NCBI GenBank assembly: GCA_021821465.1
Contig: JAKACM010000025.1
Coordinates: 1-50,135 of the forward strand
Length of the DNA: 50,135 bases
Source: Bacillota bacterium
Lineage (GTDB): Bacteria; Bacillota; Sulfobacillia; Sulfobacillales; Sulfobacillaceae
Reading direction: 5' to 3'
Shown piece after piece: positions 23,638-32,737 of the stretch (position 1 is its first letter; every line of letters starts with the position of its first letter). The position numbers and the translations under genes are program-made. The notes below the pieces were generated by a model. It saw nothing but the letters and a program-made list of their open reading frames with translations, was not told where the DNA came from and did no database searches.

Positions 23638-24588
23638 CTACTCCCCCCTTAACCTTTCTGTTAAGGCCGGCATCAAATCTAACATATCCACCGTGCTCCC
23701 ATAATGGGCAATGTCCATCATGGATGCGTTTTCATCGGTGTTCACGGCAATAATCAGATCGGCATCCTTCATTCCTTGCTGATGCTCCGGAGCTCCCGAA
23801 ATACCAAACGCCATATATACTTTCGGTTTTACCGTTTGCCCGGATTTTCCGACCTGACGGGATTTAGGCAACCATCCGGCATCCACCACCGGCCGCGAAC
23901 AACTGAGCACGCCTCCGATAGCCTCTGCCAGTTCTTCGGCCAAGGGTAAATTATCGGGATTGTCTATTCCCCGCCCGACACTGACCAAAATCTCCGCCTT
24001 GGTAATGTCCACATCGCCTTTTTCCGGTTCAATCAATTGCAAAATCTTCATACTTGAGGGGAGATCCAAAGACATCCGGTCGATTGGGGGATCCCCTCGG
24101 TCGGTATCCTGAGGCCATTGACCGGGCATGACACTGATCACGGCACCAGACTCTGGCACAACGATTTCCGCCATCAGCTTGCCGGCAAAAACTGAAGATG
24201 TTGCCAGTACTTCCTGGCCCTCAACCGACAATTGACTGCAATAGGCTATCAACGGCAAAGAAGCACGTGCGGCCAAACCCGCTCCCAGATCCATGCCCAT
24301 GGTGGTATTTGCCACTAAGGTTAAAAACGGTTGGTCCTTTTGTAAAACTTGGGCCAGGGCCTTTTCATAGGCTTCGGGATGGTATTGCGTCAATTCCGGA
24401 TTGGACACAGCTATGACCCGGTCTACGGAAAGACCTTTCAGATTTTTTTCGGCCTCGCTCCCAAAGCCTATCGCGACCGATGACATCCCGAGGGCCTTGG
24501 CTATGTCTTTGGCTTTTGCGATAAGTTCTTTGCTGGAATCAACAAAACCGCCTGTCCCGTTTTCCATCACAACCAGTATGGATCCCAC
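23638..24588 (-). CDS. etfA: Electron transfer flavoprotein, alpha subunit
   Basis: The 316-residue EtfA binds FAD in its C-terminal domain. Visible are ILVSVGRGIDNPDNL, SCSRPVVDAGWLPKSRQVGKSGQTVKPKVYMAFGISG (the conserved SR..vd.gw....qVGqtGk.v.P.lYia.GiSG region) and IIAVNTDENASMMDIAHYG. It pairs with EtfB and shuttles electrons between the sHdr complex and the EMO-like protein. GTG at 24588 is the start: the last codons of etfB (AGG AGG TAG) form its Shine-Dalgarno site, 7 nt away, so translation is coupled. Confidence 0.92.
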   Translation of the reverse strand: MGSILVVMENGTGGFVDSSKELIAKAKDIAKALGMSSVAIGFGSEAEKNLKGLSVDRVIAVSNPELTQYHPEAYEKALAQVLQKDQPFLTLVANTTMGMDLGAGLAARASLPLIAYCSQLSVEGQEVLATSSVFAGKLMAEIVVPESGAVISVMPGQWPQDTDRGDPPIDRMSLDLPSSMKILQLIEPEKGDVDITKAEILVSVGRGIDNPDNLPLAEELAEAIGGVLSCSRPVVDAGWLPKSRQVGKSGQTVKPKVYMAFGISGAPEHQQGMKDADLIIAVNTDENASMMDIAHYGSTVDMLDLMPALTERLRGE

Positions 24589-24593
24589 AACAT

Positions 24594-25367
24594 CTACCTC
24601 CTCAACAAGTTTCGCTCTTGAAGAATCTCAATGATCCGCCCCGCCACTTCTTCCGCATCTCCATCGATCATCTCTGCATGGCCCGAAACAACCGGTTTAT
24701 AAAAACGACGCACCGTCAAAGCCGGTACTTCCGCCGGCTGGGTTTCGACTTCTTCAATCTGACGGCTTTTGGCAATCTGCCGCACTTTGGCAATGGAGGC
24801 ATAACGGGGAGGCTTGCGGGCGGCTTGAATACCCACGATGACAGGGGTGGCACCTTCGATTTCGGCTATCAGCCCTCCCGCGTATTCTTGGCGCAAGACA
24901 ACCCCCTGCCCCTTAACCTTGACTTCGGTGACCACGGAAGCATGCGGCCATCCCATAAGGCCCGCAACCAAGCCGGGAATCTGCCCATCGACGTCGTCTA
25001 TGGCCTGGACTCCCGACAAAACCAAATCAAATGACCCTTCGCGCACATAGTCGGCGAAAATTTGCGCCCGTTGCCGATTCGTTAACGAAGAATCATAATC
25101 ACCTGTCAACTTCACGGCTTGATCGGCACCTTTGGCCAGTGCTGTAAAAAGCATATTGTCGCTGTCTTGCGTGCCATCAATGGCAATGGCAGTGACTTCC
25201 GCCTCTGATTCTTCTTTTATCAACAAAGCTTCCTCGAGAGCCTGATCATCCCATTCACTGGGCACATAGGTCATTTCATCGAAGAGTATTTGGCCCACCT
25301 CTTCATCCAGCGCAATATCCTCTACCAGATCCGGCACCGACTTCATTAAGACTGCAATGCGCAACAT
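24594..25367 (-). CDS. etfB: Electron transfer flavoprotein, beta subunit
   Basis: This 257-residue EtfB begins MLRIAVLMKSVPD and has MTYVPSEWDDQALEEAL, FDLVLSGVQAIDDVDGQIPGLVAGLMGWPHA and the signature-like stretch around GATPVIVGIQAARKPPRYASI. It binds AMP or FAD and forms the heterodimer with EtfA. It lies between the fused shdrC2B2 gene and etfA with short gaps and has a strong AAGGAGG ribosome site. This position, absent in sHdr clusters without Etf, argues that sHdr electrons are passed to ETF here. Confidence 0.92.
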   Translation of the reverse strand: MLRIAVLMKSVPDLVEDIALDEEVGQILFDEMTYVPSEWDDQALEEALLIKEESEAEVTAIAIDGTQDSDNMLFTALAKGADQAVKLTGDYDSSLTNRQRAQIFADYVREGSFDLVLSGVQAIDDVDGQIPGLVAGLMGWPHASVVTEVKVKGQGVVLRQEYAGGLIAEIEGATPVIVGIQAARKPPRYASIAKVRQIAKSRQIEEVETQPAEVPALTVRRFYKPVVSGHAEMIDGDAEEVAGRIIEILQERNLLRR

Positions 25368-25389
25368 CGTCTTGTTCCTCCTTGTCCGC

Positions 25390-26673
25390 CTAATTGGCCA
25401 TGACTAACGAATCCACGAGTCCCATCGAATAAGCCAGTAACTCTGCGATATCCATCACCGCCAGTTTGCCGGCATTTCCCGTGGACTTTACCGCATCTTC
25501 AAAGCGCGGCACTTCATAAGGGCACGTTACCGCCAAAATATCCGCGCCATATTCCACGGCCTCTTTGACCCGACGTTCCGAGAGCCGTTCACTGGCATAA
25601 TCCCGGGTGAAACTGTCGAGCCACATGCCCCCTCCGCCACCCCCGCAGCAGTATGAGCTCTCACGGCAATGGCCCATTTCTATCAAATCCACTCCCGGCA
25701 GGGCCTTTAAAAGCTGACGGGGTGCCTCATATTCTCCGTTGTGCCGTCCCAAATAGCAGGGGTCATGAAATGTTACCCGATAAGGGATCTCGTGGGTACA
25801 ACGGATGTCCGTCAGACGTTCGGACAAATATTGGGTATAGTGTTTGACAGCGTACTGCCCTCCAAATTTGGGATACTCGTGAAGAAATGCATTGTAGGCA
25901 TGAGGATCTGTCACCACAATCTGATTAAAGGAGTATTTGGACAACATCTTAATGTTGTGCTCGGCCAGCATCTCAAAGAGACCATGCTCCCCTGCCATGC
26001 GCTGGGAATCGCCTGCACATTTTTCCTCGTTTCCCAAGATGCCAAAGTCGACATTCAGCGCATCGAAAATGCGGGCCAGAGCGGACGACGCCTCTTTGCC
26101 ACGGGGATGATACGAAGGATAGCATTCCACAAACCACAGCACATCGACCGGTGCCTTTTTCTGAGACATGATGGAAATCGGTACACCCGCAGACTTCGTC
26201 CACTCTGCGCGCTTTTTAGGGGGATCCCCAATAGGATTACCGTAGCGCGCCGTATTTTCGAACGCTTGCAGCAATTCCTCGGGAGCATTTCCCTCCAACA
26301 CCGCTTTTTCTCGAACTGCCGGCATAATGTCAATCATATTCACTTCTTTAGGGCAGACTCGAAGGCAATTTCGGCAGGTTGTGCATAACCATAAGTCCGG
26401 AGAGTCCATAAGAGAAATGCCCAGTTGTGTGCGGCGAAAGATTTTTCGGGGAGAATAGTCCCCCACCGTGTCTACCGGGCACACTCCGGTGCATTTCCCG
26501 CACTGATAGCAATATCCCAAGGATTCGGCCCCCGGAATGGCAGTGATTTCATCCAGGACCGAAAGATCATATTCCGATATGGTTCGTGGCTCAAACATGC
26601 GATTCCAGGATCCTTTTAGTTCAACCCCGTTAACCACAGCCACGTCCAATTCAATCGCTTTCGCTTTTTGCAA
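25390..26673 (-). CDS. Fused sHdrC2-sHdrB2-type subunit (also called sHdrB3 type)
   Basis: A 427-residue HdrC-HdrB fusion. The N-terminal ferredoxin part has CYQCGKCTGVCPV (about 54) and CTTCRNCLRVCPKE (about 97). The C-terminal part has two CCG domains: ECYPSYHPRG with EEKCAGDS, and FHDPCYLGR (about 302) with SYCCGGGGGGMW (about 341). CCG domains in HdrB bind the non-cubane [4Fe-4S] clusters that carry out disulfide chemistry. Start TTG at 26673, with GGGAGGGG 7 nt upstream; it overlaps the end of the preceding gene by 23 nt, which implies coupling. Clusters with this fusion plus etfAB and emo correspond to the second sHdr type. Confidence 0.88.
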   Translation of the reverse strand: MQKAKAIELDVAVVNGVELKGSWNRMFEPRTISEYDLSVLDEITAIPGAESLGYCYQCGKCTGVCPVDTVGDYSPRKIFRRTQLGISLMDSPDLWLCTTCRNCLRVCPKEVNMIDIMPAVREKAVLEGNAPEELLQAFENTARYGNPIGDPPKKRAEWTKSAGVPISIMSQKKAPVDVLWFVECYPSYHPRGKEASSALARIFDALNVDFGILGNEEKCAGDSQRMAGEHGLFEMLAEHNIKMLSKYSFNQIVVTDPHAYNAFLHEYPKFGGQYAVKHYTQYLSERLTDIRCTHEIPYRVTFHDPCYLGRHNGEYEAPRQLLKALPGVDLIEMGHCRESSYCCGGGGGGMWLDSFTRDYASERLSERRVKEAVEYGADILAVTCPYEVPRFEDAVKSTGNAGKLAVMDIAELLAYSMGLVDSLVMAN

Positions 26674-27364
26674 CGCTGTACCCCTCCCATCTTCCAATCC
26701 CTAGTAAATTGGCCACCACTTTCGGAAAAGGGGGCAAGACTTGAGTAAATTCATCGGTTAAACGCCACGATGCCAAGGTAAAAAGATAGACTGCATAGAC
26801 CATTGCCAAGCCAACCATATGACGATAGGGCGAATCAATGAGAGAAGGACGATGCCATCCCTCGAGTACCTGTTCCGCAAAACGGCCTGCCTGAAGAATT
26901 TGTGCATATAAAGGACGTAATGGCACCATTAAGCAATGGGGATCTGTCAGCACCAAGGCTATTGCCCCGGTCTTGCTATCCGCGCGGTACATCCAGCGCG
27001 ACCACCACACATACTCTTCGGGATAAGCGTTGGCAAGCCAAAATGTTCCCCACTCCCAGAGCCACGGTGGCGCATCGAATCGGGCTAAAATTTCGATGAC
27101 CTGCTCGGGGTTATTGTCTTCCACGGCCTCCCGGATGGGAGTTTCAACCTTCTGCCATATCTCTTTTTGTTCTGATTTGATACGGGCCGTTGACGGGACC
27201 ACGCGCAGACATTGATCGGAATCACGCAGAGGCAGAAAGATCTTTTGGGAGCGACGGGTTAGCACTTTGTTCCAATACTCGTATTCCTCATGGGAGACCA
27301 TGGATTCCCCTTTATCCAGAAATTCAGCCATGGCCTGGGCATCAATCACTGGAGCTGTCATCAC
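26651..27364 (-). CDS. Conserved hypothetical protein of sHdr clusters (sHdrH-like)
   Basis: A 237-residue protein with no cofactor motif that I can see. It is Trp-rich (WLWEWGTFWLANAYPEEYVWW) and otherwise helical. In published sHdr clusters a gene of this size and place, between shdrA and shdrC2/B2, is labelled 'hyp' or H and is conserved but of unknown role. It overlaps the end of shdrA by 4 nt (ATGA) and the start of the fused subunit by 23 nt, so it is made together with them. It is probably a structural or assembly partner of the complex. Confidence 0.75.
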   Translation of the reverse strand: MMTAPVIDAQAMAEFLDKGESMVSHEEYEYWNKVLTRRSQKIFLPLRDSDQCLRVVPSTARIKSEQKEIWQKVETPIREAVEDNNPEQVIEILARFDAPPWLWEWGTFWLANAYPEEYVWWSRWMYRADSKTGAIALVLTDPHCLMVPLRPLYAQILQAGRFAEQVLEGWHRPSLIDSPYRHMVGLAMVYAVYLFTLASWRLTDEFTQVLPPFPKVVANLLGIGRWEGYSVAKSESD

Positions 27365-28419
27365 ACATGCAAGGCGGAGCGGTTTAAAACACCGACCGCT
27401 TTGGCCGCTGCCGCCGCTCCCATGGAAACGGAATCCTCGATATCTTTAGGCCCGGCAGCGGCGCCCGCCACAAAAATTCCCGCCACAGGTGTGGATACCG
27501 TATCCAAAGGCCCGCCCACAATTTGGAGAAACCCATGCTCTTCCCGCGGAATCTGAAGAACGCGGGACATTTCGATGGTGCCCTTCGAAGCTTCCATCCC
27601 CACAGATAAAATAACCAGGTCCATCAATACCTCCATAGGTCGCCCCATTGTGGTATCTTCGCCTTTCACCAGTAACTTGTCGCCTTTTTTGATCACTTCG
27701 GTCACGATTCCGCGAACGTAATTGACCTTATATTCCTCTTGTGCCTTCCAGTAAATCTGGTCTTCCCAAAAGCCATACATCCGCATATCGATATAGAAGA
27801 TAAAAACTTTGGCATTAGGCAGCATCCGCTTAATTTCTATCGATTGTTTGGATGCAATGCCGCAGCACACCTTAGAACAGTATTTGTTACCGATTTGGCG
27901 ATCTCTGGACCCGACGCACTGGATAAAGGCCACCTTTTCGGGGGGTTCTTTGGTGGAGGGACGGACAACTTTTCCTTCTTTGAACATTTTTTCGGCATCG
28001 ACCAAGGTGATGACGTCATCATATTCATAATATCCGTACATCTGAGTTTCCCGGCCGGGATCAAAATGTTGAAAACCTGTCGCCACCACAATGGCCCCTA
28101 CGTCTTCCGCAACTTCCGTCCCGTCATGGGACAAACTCACATGAAAGGATCCGCTTGTTCCTTCGCTTTTCACAACTCGGGTATCGAGCCTCACATCCAC
28201 GGCCGGATTTTTCCGTACTGCCTCCAACATATGTCTCATACTTTCTTCCGTGTCTTTTAAATCCGGCGTCAAGGTGGCATAAGAGGCATAAGGCGTACCG
28301 CCTAATTCTGTTTTAGCCTCTACCAATAGCGCTCGCTTTCCCAATTCCGCCACCGTTCTCGCTGCTTCCAACCCGGCCGGTCCTGCTCCGACAATCAATA
28401 TGGTATCCGCGTTTGCCAT
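27361..28419 (-). CDS. shdrA: sHdrA, FAD-binding HdrA-like subunit
   Basis: The 352-residue HdrA-like flavoprotein starts ADTILIVGAGPAGLEAA (dinucleotide-binding GxGxxG, about 11). It has GAIVVATGFQHFDPG, the HdrA signature FIQCVGSRD (about 169), NKYCSKVCCG (about 183, Fe-S or Cys motif) and the FAD-binding end GIFVAGAAAGPKDIEDSV. It is shorter than methanogen HdrA because it lacks the ferredoxin insert, as expected for sHdrA. It should be the flavin hub of the complex. It is separated from shdrB1 by 29 nt. Confidence 0.92.
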   Translation of the reverse strand: MANADTILIVGAGPAGLEAARTVAELGKRALLVEAKTELGGTPYASYATLTPDLKDTEESMRHMLEAVRKNPAVDVRLDTRVVKSEGTSGSFHVSLSHDGTEVAEDVGAIVVATGFQHFDPGRETQMYGYYEYDDVITLVDAEKMFKEGKVVRPSTKEPPEKVAFIQCVGSRDRQIGNKYCSKVCCGIASKQSIEIKRMLPNAKVFIFYIDMRMYGFWEDQIYWKAQEEYKVNYVRGIVTEVIKKGDKLLVKGEDTTMGRPMEVLMDLVILSVGMEASKGTIEMSRVLQIPREEHGFLQIVGGPLDTVSTPVAGIFVAGAAAGPKDIEDSVSMGAAAAAKAVGVLNRSALHV

Positions 28420-28448
28420 CTGTTCGATCCCTGCCTTTCCCCTCTAAG

Positions 28449-29648
28449 TTAGAGAACGTGTTCCCACGTCAAAAACTCCATTTCCCCTTGTTTCACTTTG
28501 TCGACATCTGACTGAAATTCCGACCACGCCTGATCAACATCGATACCCATTTTTTCGAGAAGAGGTCGGTAATCTACCGAATGCCAATGGAGTTGCGTCA
28601 CTCGGAAAGGGTGAGCTCCCAAGGCCAGGGCAGCAAACTGAGATTCCGACATCACGGGCACGCCCACATTCTTACCATGAGCTTGGGCCGCAAACTGGCT
28701 TTTATCCAGTGAGGTCACACATCCGGTATCGTGTGTTAGCACGACATCGGGATTGGCTTCTTGCTTCATCACTTCGATTTTGCGAATGGTGGCGAAGCTG
28801 CGGGTAAAGTCGCGTTGCACCAAAATATGCCGAAACCCAAATCCACAACAGTCATACCAAGTGGAATAATCGGCAACGTTAGCACCCAAAGCCTGAACCA
28901 CTCCGGTCACCGCGGCCGTGCGTTGCCCGCCGTAAATTTCGGGATCATAAATGGCGTCACCCGTTTGCAATTTGTAGTAGTGACAGGCGGGATGAACTGT
29001 GGCTGTAATCCCTGACACATCTAATTGACGCCGCTTTTCCAGCTCTTCTCTTACGGCATACATCCATTCACTGTAGTGCACGATTTCTTCCGGCATCACA
29101 AACGGCCGTCCCAGCTTTTCAATGATGGCGCGAACTTGACGGCGCAACTTCGCGTCATGCACCAATTCATGGCGCACTTCTTTGTAATGGCCAAAACTCG
29201 TTCCGCAATGGATCAAAGGGAAATATCCCGTTTCGTAAGCGGCAGAAAAGTTTCGCATCGCTACCGCCGCTTGTGCGGCTTGGTTGGAGGTGGCGGACGC
29301 ATAATAATTCCAAGCAGTGCAGGAAGTTTGATCGCGAGGGTCGAAGTAGTCATATCCCAAGAGCCGATTCAGCCAAAAGATTGAGGTGGAATAACCGGGA
29401 ATGTGTCCGCATTGTCCGCAACTCTTGTGATGCCAGGTGTGTTCCAAGGGAATTTTCTTGAGCCGTCCGTATTTTGTAGGAGCGCTATAATAGGGCTTTG
29501 GAACCGGCTGAACAATCCATTCACCTTCACGACCCAGTTCCCATATAGCTTCCCGGAGATCCTCATCATGAACACTCTCGGGATCCCGCTCGAATTTCCG
29601 GGATGTTTCAACCTTCGTTCCGTTAACCCGTACATCCATTGATTCCAT
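28449..29648 (-). CDS. shdrB1: sHdrB1, HdrB-like CCG-domain subunit
   Basis: A 399-residue HdrB-like protein, longer at the N-terminus than methanogen HdrB (about 300). The first CCG part has HKSCGQCGHIPGYS, TSCTAWN and LIHCGTSFG. The second has TVHPACHYYKLQTG, YDCCGFGFRHIL and LTHDTGCVTSLD. These Cys sets are expected to bind a non-cubane [4Fe-4S] cluster at the sulfur-processing site. The start at 29648 follows AAAGGAGG by 8 nt. It lies 33 nt after shdrC1. Confidence 0.92.
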   Translation of the reverse strand: MESMDVRVNGTKVETSRKFERDPESVHDEDLREAIWELGREGEWIVQPVPKPYYSAPTKYGRLKKIPLEHTWHHKSCGQCGHIPGYSTSIFWLNRLLGYDYFDPRDQTSCTAWNYYASATSNQAAQAAVAMRNFSAAYETGYFPLIHCGTSFGHYKEVRHELVHDAKLRRQVRAIIEKLGRPFVMPEEIVHYSEWMYAVREELEKRRQLDVSGITATVHPACHYYKLQTGDAIYDPEIYGGQRTAAVTGVVQALGANVADYSTWYDCCGFGFRHILVQRDFTRSFATIRKIEVMKQEANPDVVLTHDTGCVTSLDKSQFAAQAHGKNVGVPVMSESQFAALALGAHPFRVTQLHWHSVDYRPLLEKMGIDVDQAWSEFQSDVDKVKQGEMEFLTWEHVL

Positions 29649-29681
29649 CGTGCTTAACCTCCTTTTGAGTTTGACGAATGG

Positions 29682-30368
29682 CTATTCCGCGATCAGGCCG
29701 CTTTCTTCCAGTGCATCGTCCATAATCTCCTCCATGATGTCATGGAGTCCTTGGTCAAGCTCCCCAATCATGTCGAGAGTACCGGTCATTTTCCAAATCG
29801 CGTAGAGTTCGTGCATCGTCCGCTCCTCCACCTGCCAAGACAGTCCGGTGGTATGCAAGGTTTCCGGCGGAAGCACACGCCGCCAAACGTCCAAATTGTC
29901 GGATACGGCTTTGACCTGGGGTCCCCAATCAGGAAAGGCATCTTCTTGCAACATGTCGGGGGATACCTGTGTACCGGTTGTCATAATCTTGTAAATAATC
30001 CGGGTATAACCTGCTAAGGCCTCTTTTGTGGTGCGAAGACCATTTTTAACCGCTACTTCACGCATTACGGTAATGAGTCCGCCGGGGCTGTTTTGTCTGG
30101 GGCAGCGATTGCAAGAAAAACACTGAGAACAATTCCACACATCGTCATTTAATTGCTCGTAAAAAAGTTCGACATCTTCCCGTGCCAAAGTTTGGGTGAT
30201 CTTGCGGGGGGAAAAATCGTAAAACCGCGCCGAAGGACAAGCAGCCACACAAATTCCACATTCATAGCATCCATACAGATACGTCTCGTACCGTGCATCT
30301 GCCTTGACCTCGTCAAACAATCGTTGCTTTTCTTCCAATGCCACGTCAGTGTACCGATCAGAGGGCAT
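29682..30368 (-). CDS. shdrC1: sHdrC1, ferredoxin-like HdrC subunit (first gene of the cluster)
   Basis: A 228-residue HdrC-type protein. The first cluster motif CYECGICVAACP (about 33) is canonical. The second, CSQCFSCNRCP (about 78), has Cys spacings of 2, 2 and 2 rather than 2, 2 and 3. The rest is helical with an acidic C-terminus. It should pass electrons between sHdrB1 and sHdrA. The ATG at 30368 follows AAGGAGGT by 6 nt. Upstream lies a 500-bp intergenic region shared with a divergent hypothetical gene. Confidence 0.92.
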   Translation of the reverse strand: MPSDRYTDVALEEKQRLFDEVKADARYETYLYGCYECGICVAACPSARFYDFSPRKITQTLAREDVELFYEQLNDDVWNCSQCFSCNRCPRQNSPGGLITVMREVAVKNGLRTTKEALAGYTRIIYKIMTTGTQVSPDMLQEDAFPDWGPQVKAVSDNLDVWRRVLPPETLHTTGLSWQVEERTMHELYAIWKMTGTLDMIGELDQGLHDIMEEIMDDALEESGLIAE

Positions 30369-30629
30369 TATCGTACCTCCTTAGCCTGTCTAGCTGAAGA
30401 ACACAAACGCACATGCCGTCCCTCTTTATGGGCCGATTTGTAAAGTCCTCGGGACCGAAAACAAAGAAGGAAGCAGTTTATCTACGGAATGGATACCGAC
30501 CATGAACCCCATTACTTCGTCATCGAATTCCGGAATGGTTCCAAGTATTCAATCTGCCGCATCAGTCGTCGCCCAAGAGGACAAGTCTCAGTCATCCTTT
30601 TGTACCATCACAAGTAATGATCGGAATAA

Positions 30630-30658
30630 ACTATAGATGAGCCTCTTGTATATGACAG
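30630..30658 (-). promoter_or_regulatory. Candidate promoter of the sHdr cluster
   Basis: On the minus strand CTGTCA (30658-30653) and TATAGT (30635-30630) are 17 nt apart, which gives a leader of about 255 nt before shdrC1. Each box has mismatches to consensus. The surrounding 30369-30892 interval holds no gene and is AT-rich toward the divergent hypothetical gene. No sHdrR/ArsR-type operator was recognised. Confidence 0.3.
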
Positions 30659-30892
30659 AATCATCACTTTTTTTGAGCTATATTTTAGTTCTGATCCCCC
30701 TCCTTTCCTAACACCTCTAACCCATCTCTTTGTGTCTAGTTAATTCGACTGCATTAATGATATAGTGTTCAAGAATAAAATACAATCCATTATATTTTGT
30801 GAATCAAATAACTTGTTTTCTTTAAACAGAGTTGTTCACATCTTAACCAACGGTAGCTTAGCATAGAACCGAAATTGAAAGGAGCAGGATAC

Positions 30893-31267
30893 GTGAAAGT
30901 TCTTGGCATCAGTCTGTCTCGGCTTGATGAGTGGATTCCCGGACTAGGTCGAACCTTAAAAGAGGTTAATCACGCTTTACGTAATATTAACCGCGGTAAG
31001 ATGGATTTTTTACCTTATAGCAATTCGATTGACACTTTGGAGTGGTATATGGAGGCGCGCTTAATCCCTCAAGGACAGAATATTCCTCCGGCTGTGGGGC
31101 ATTGGCAAATCCACATTCTGCAAGGAGAGAACAAGCCGGATATTATTCTCCAGGGAAAATCACGACAAGAAGATGAAAGGGGTCTCTTAGTATTTCATTG
31201 CGAAAAGACATCTTGGGAGGATAACGCATCGAACTGGTCAGACACTGACGAGGATTCTGGAGAATAA
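30893..31267 (+). CDS. Hypothetical protein divergent from the sHdr cluster
   Basis: A 124-residue soluble protein: KVLGISLSRLDEWIPGLGRTLKEVNHALRNINRGK, a middle with EWYMEARLIPQGQ, and a very acidic C-terminus (SWEDNASNWSDTDEDSGE). I recognise no family. GTG at 30893 follows AAAGGAG by about 8 nt; the frame upstream to 30875 would start inside the ribosome site. The N-terminal third is basic and helical and could bind nucleic acid, but this is only a guess from composition. Confidence 0.6.
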   Translation: MKVLGISLSRLDEWIPGLGRTLKEVNHALRNINRGKMDFLPYSNSIDTLEWYMEARLIPQGQNIPPAVGHWQIHILQGENKPDIILQGKSRQEDERGLLVFHCEKTSWEDNASNWSDTDEDSGE

Positions 31268-31472
31268 AAGCCAGGAAATGAGAGCGTCCGAACTTCTACC
31301 GATCTCATGAGGCCTTTGCCGAACTTCACAAGAGGGCTGAAAAAATGTCCTCAGAGTTCTGTGTTCTCTGGGCCCATGTCTGATAAGTTCCGCATTATTC
31401 AATTGCCTCTCCGCATAAGGGAGGATAGGGAATTCGCCTTGCTTTCGGGGAACATGCCGTTCTTGAGTGGAT

Positions 31473-32462
31473 CTACCTATTTGAAGTCTGGTCGGAAAGG
31501 GACAAAGGATGGAGAAAAATAACTGGGCCTGACGCATTAGTCATAGCACATGCCTGACCATAGCCGTTAAGCACAATAGCGTCCGCGGGAAGTGTTGGGA
31601 TCGTTCTCTGGAATTTTTTATACTGCCAGTGCCCTCTTTGACGCCAGACAGCAACATTGTCGGTGTTTAAGTGCCCCAGTGGCAATGACGGCCTCTTCGG
31701 AGAATTCAGTCCTTGAAGCAATGTGAGATGATGGAAGGATTGCAATACCCCGAGGCGAGTATTGCCGTTTTTCCACCTTATCCAGCGCTTTGTCAACCAA
31801 TTTGAATGAGAGATACTCGGCGGCAAATATAAAGGGGTATAAAGCACATGATCAATATTGAAGGCCAGAGCGCTTTGGATATGATCCGCCGGCACCAACA
31901 GTCCCATGCCCCCTTGGCTCCACGACTGGGCTTGAACCCATACGGCAGCTTTTTCCGCGTTATGGGCAATGACTGACGAAGAGAAAAATGTCCTGCCACT
32001 GAGTGCTTGACTGATGGGCCCCAGGCCCGCCCGATTACCCGCAGCCACCCAATAGGTGTAGTGACGTCCCGGGGTCAGGGAAAAATCGGCAAAGGCAATT
32101 TGAGAGGTCGACTGACTGAGTTGGCCAATCACTTGCGCATGGGAGTATCCCAGATTCCCCATACTTCGGTATACTGTGTAGGTTTTCGCGCCGGCAACCC
32201 GTGTCCATGTCAATAGAACCTGGGAATTTCCCCAAGTCGCCCGGAGTTGAGGAATTCCGGTCGGCGGTTCTTTGGAACCGGATACCGGTGGGGCAGCGAC
32301 TTTTGGTTGAGCGTGGCCGAGTTGCGTCAACACCGGACGGATTTGGCTTAAGTCGGCCATCCATCCCGCAAAAAATGCGAGTGGTAACGATACCGCCAAG
32401 ACGATGCCAAAAAGAAGGTAAAACGTCCTTGTTTGTGTGCGTTTACGGGAAATATTTATCAT
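31473..32462 (-). CDS. Membrane-anchored fibronectin type III domain protein
   Basis: A 329-residue protein. An N-terminal basic tail and one membrane segment (about residues 15-35, FYLLFGIVLAVSLPLAFFAGW) precede a Pro-rich linker and one FN3 domain (about 70-155: LRATWGNSQVLLTWTRVAGAKTY, then YTYWVAAGNRAGLGPIS). About 170 residues that I cannot assign follow. They are Trp-rich and mention no catalytic motif. It is likely an outward-facing anchored protein. The start at 32462 has GAGGTTAG upstream. Neighbours on both sides face away, so it is a single-gene unit. Confidence 0.7.
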   Translation of the reverse strand: MINISRKRTQTRTFYLLFGIVLAVSLPLAFFAGWMADLSQIRPVLTQLGHAQPKVAAPPVSGSKEPPTGIPQLRATWGNSQVLLTWTRVAGAKTYTVYRSMGNLGYSHAQVIGQLSQSTSQIAFADFSLTPGRHYTYWVAAGNRAGLGPISQALSGRTFFSSSVIAHNAEKAAVWVQAQSWSQGGMGLLVPADHIQSALAFNIDHVLYTPLYLPPSISHSNWLTKRWIRWKNGNTRLGVLQSFHHLTLLQGLNSPKRPSLPLGHLNTDNVAVWRQRGHWQYKKFQRTIPTLPADAIVLNGYGQACAMTNASGPVIFLHPLSLSDQTSNR

Positions 32463-32737
32463 GTCTTGCTAACCTCATTCATCCTGTAGAAAATTGTCCC
32501 CTGCTGTCGAGTTTTTTGATGAGACAACACAATCAGTATACTACAATCCCCCGAATTGCTGTTTTAACCGAAGGGCAGATCTCCGTCCGGCCAGAAAGGC
32601 TTTGATCATAATTCTGAAATGCTTTACACTTTACGGAACCGAAAAAATCCATTCATCGTGACAGAATGCATCATGGCAACCCCAAATCTCTATGGAATGT
32701 GCTCCCACTATACTGACCCAAGGAAGTGACAAAATCA

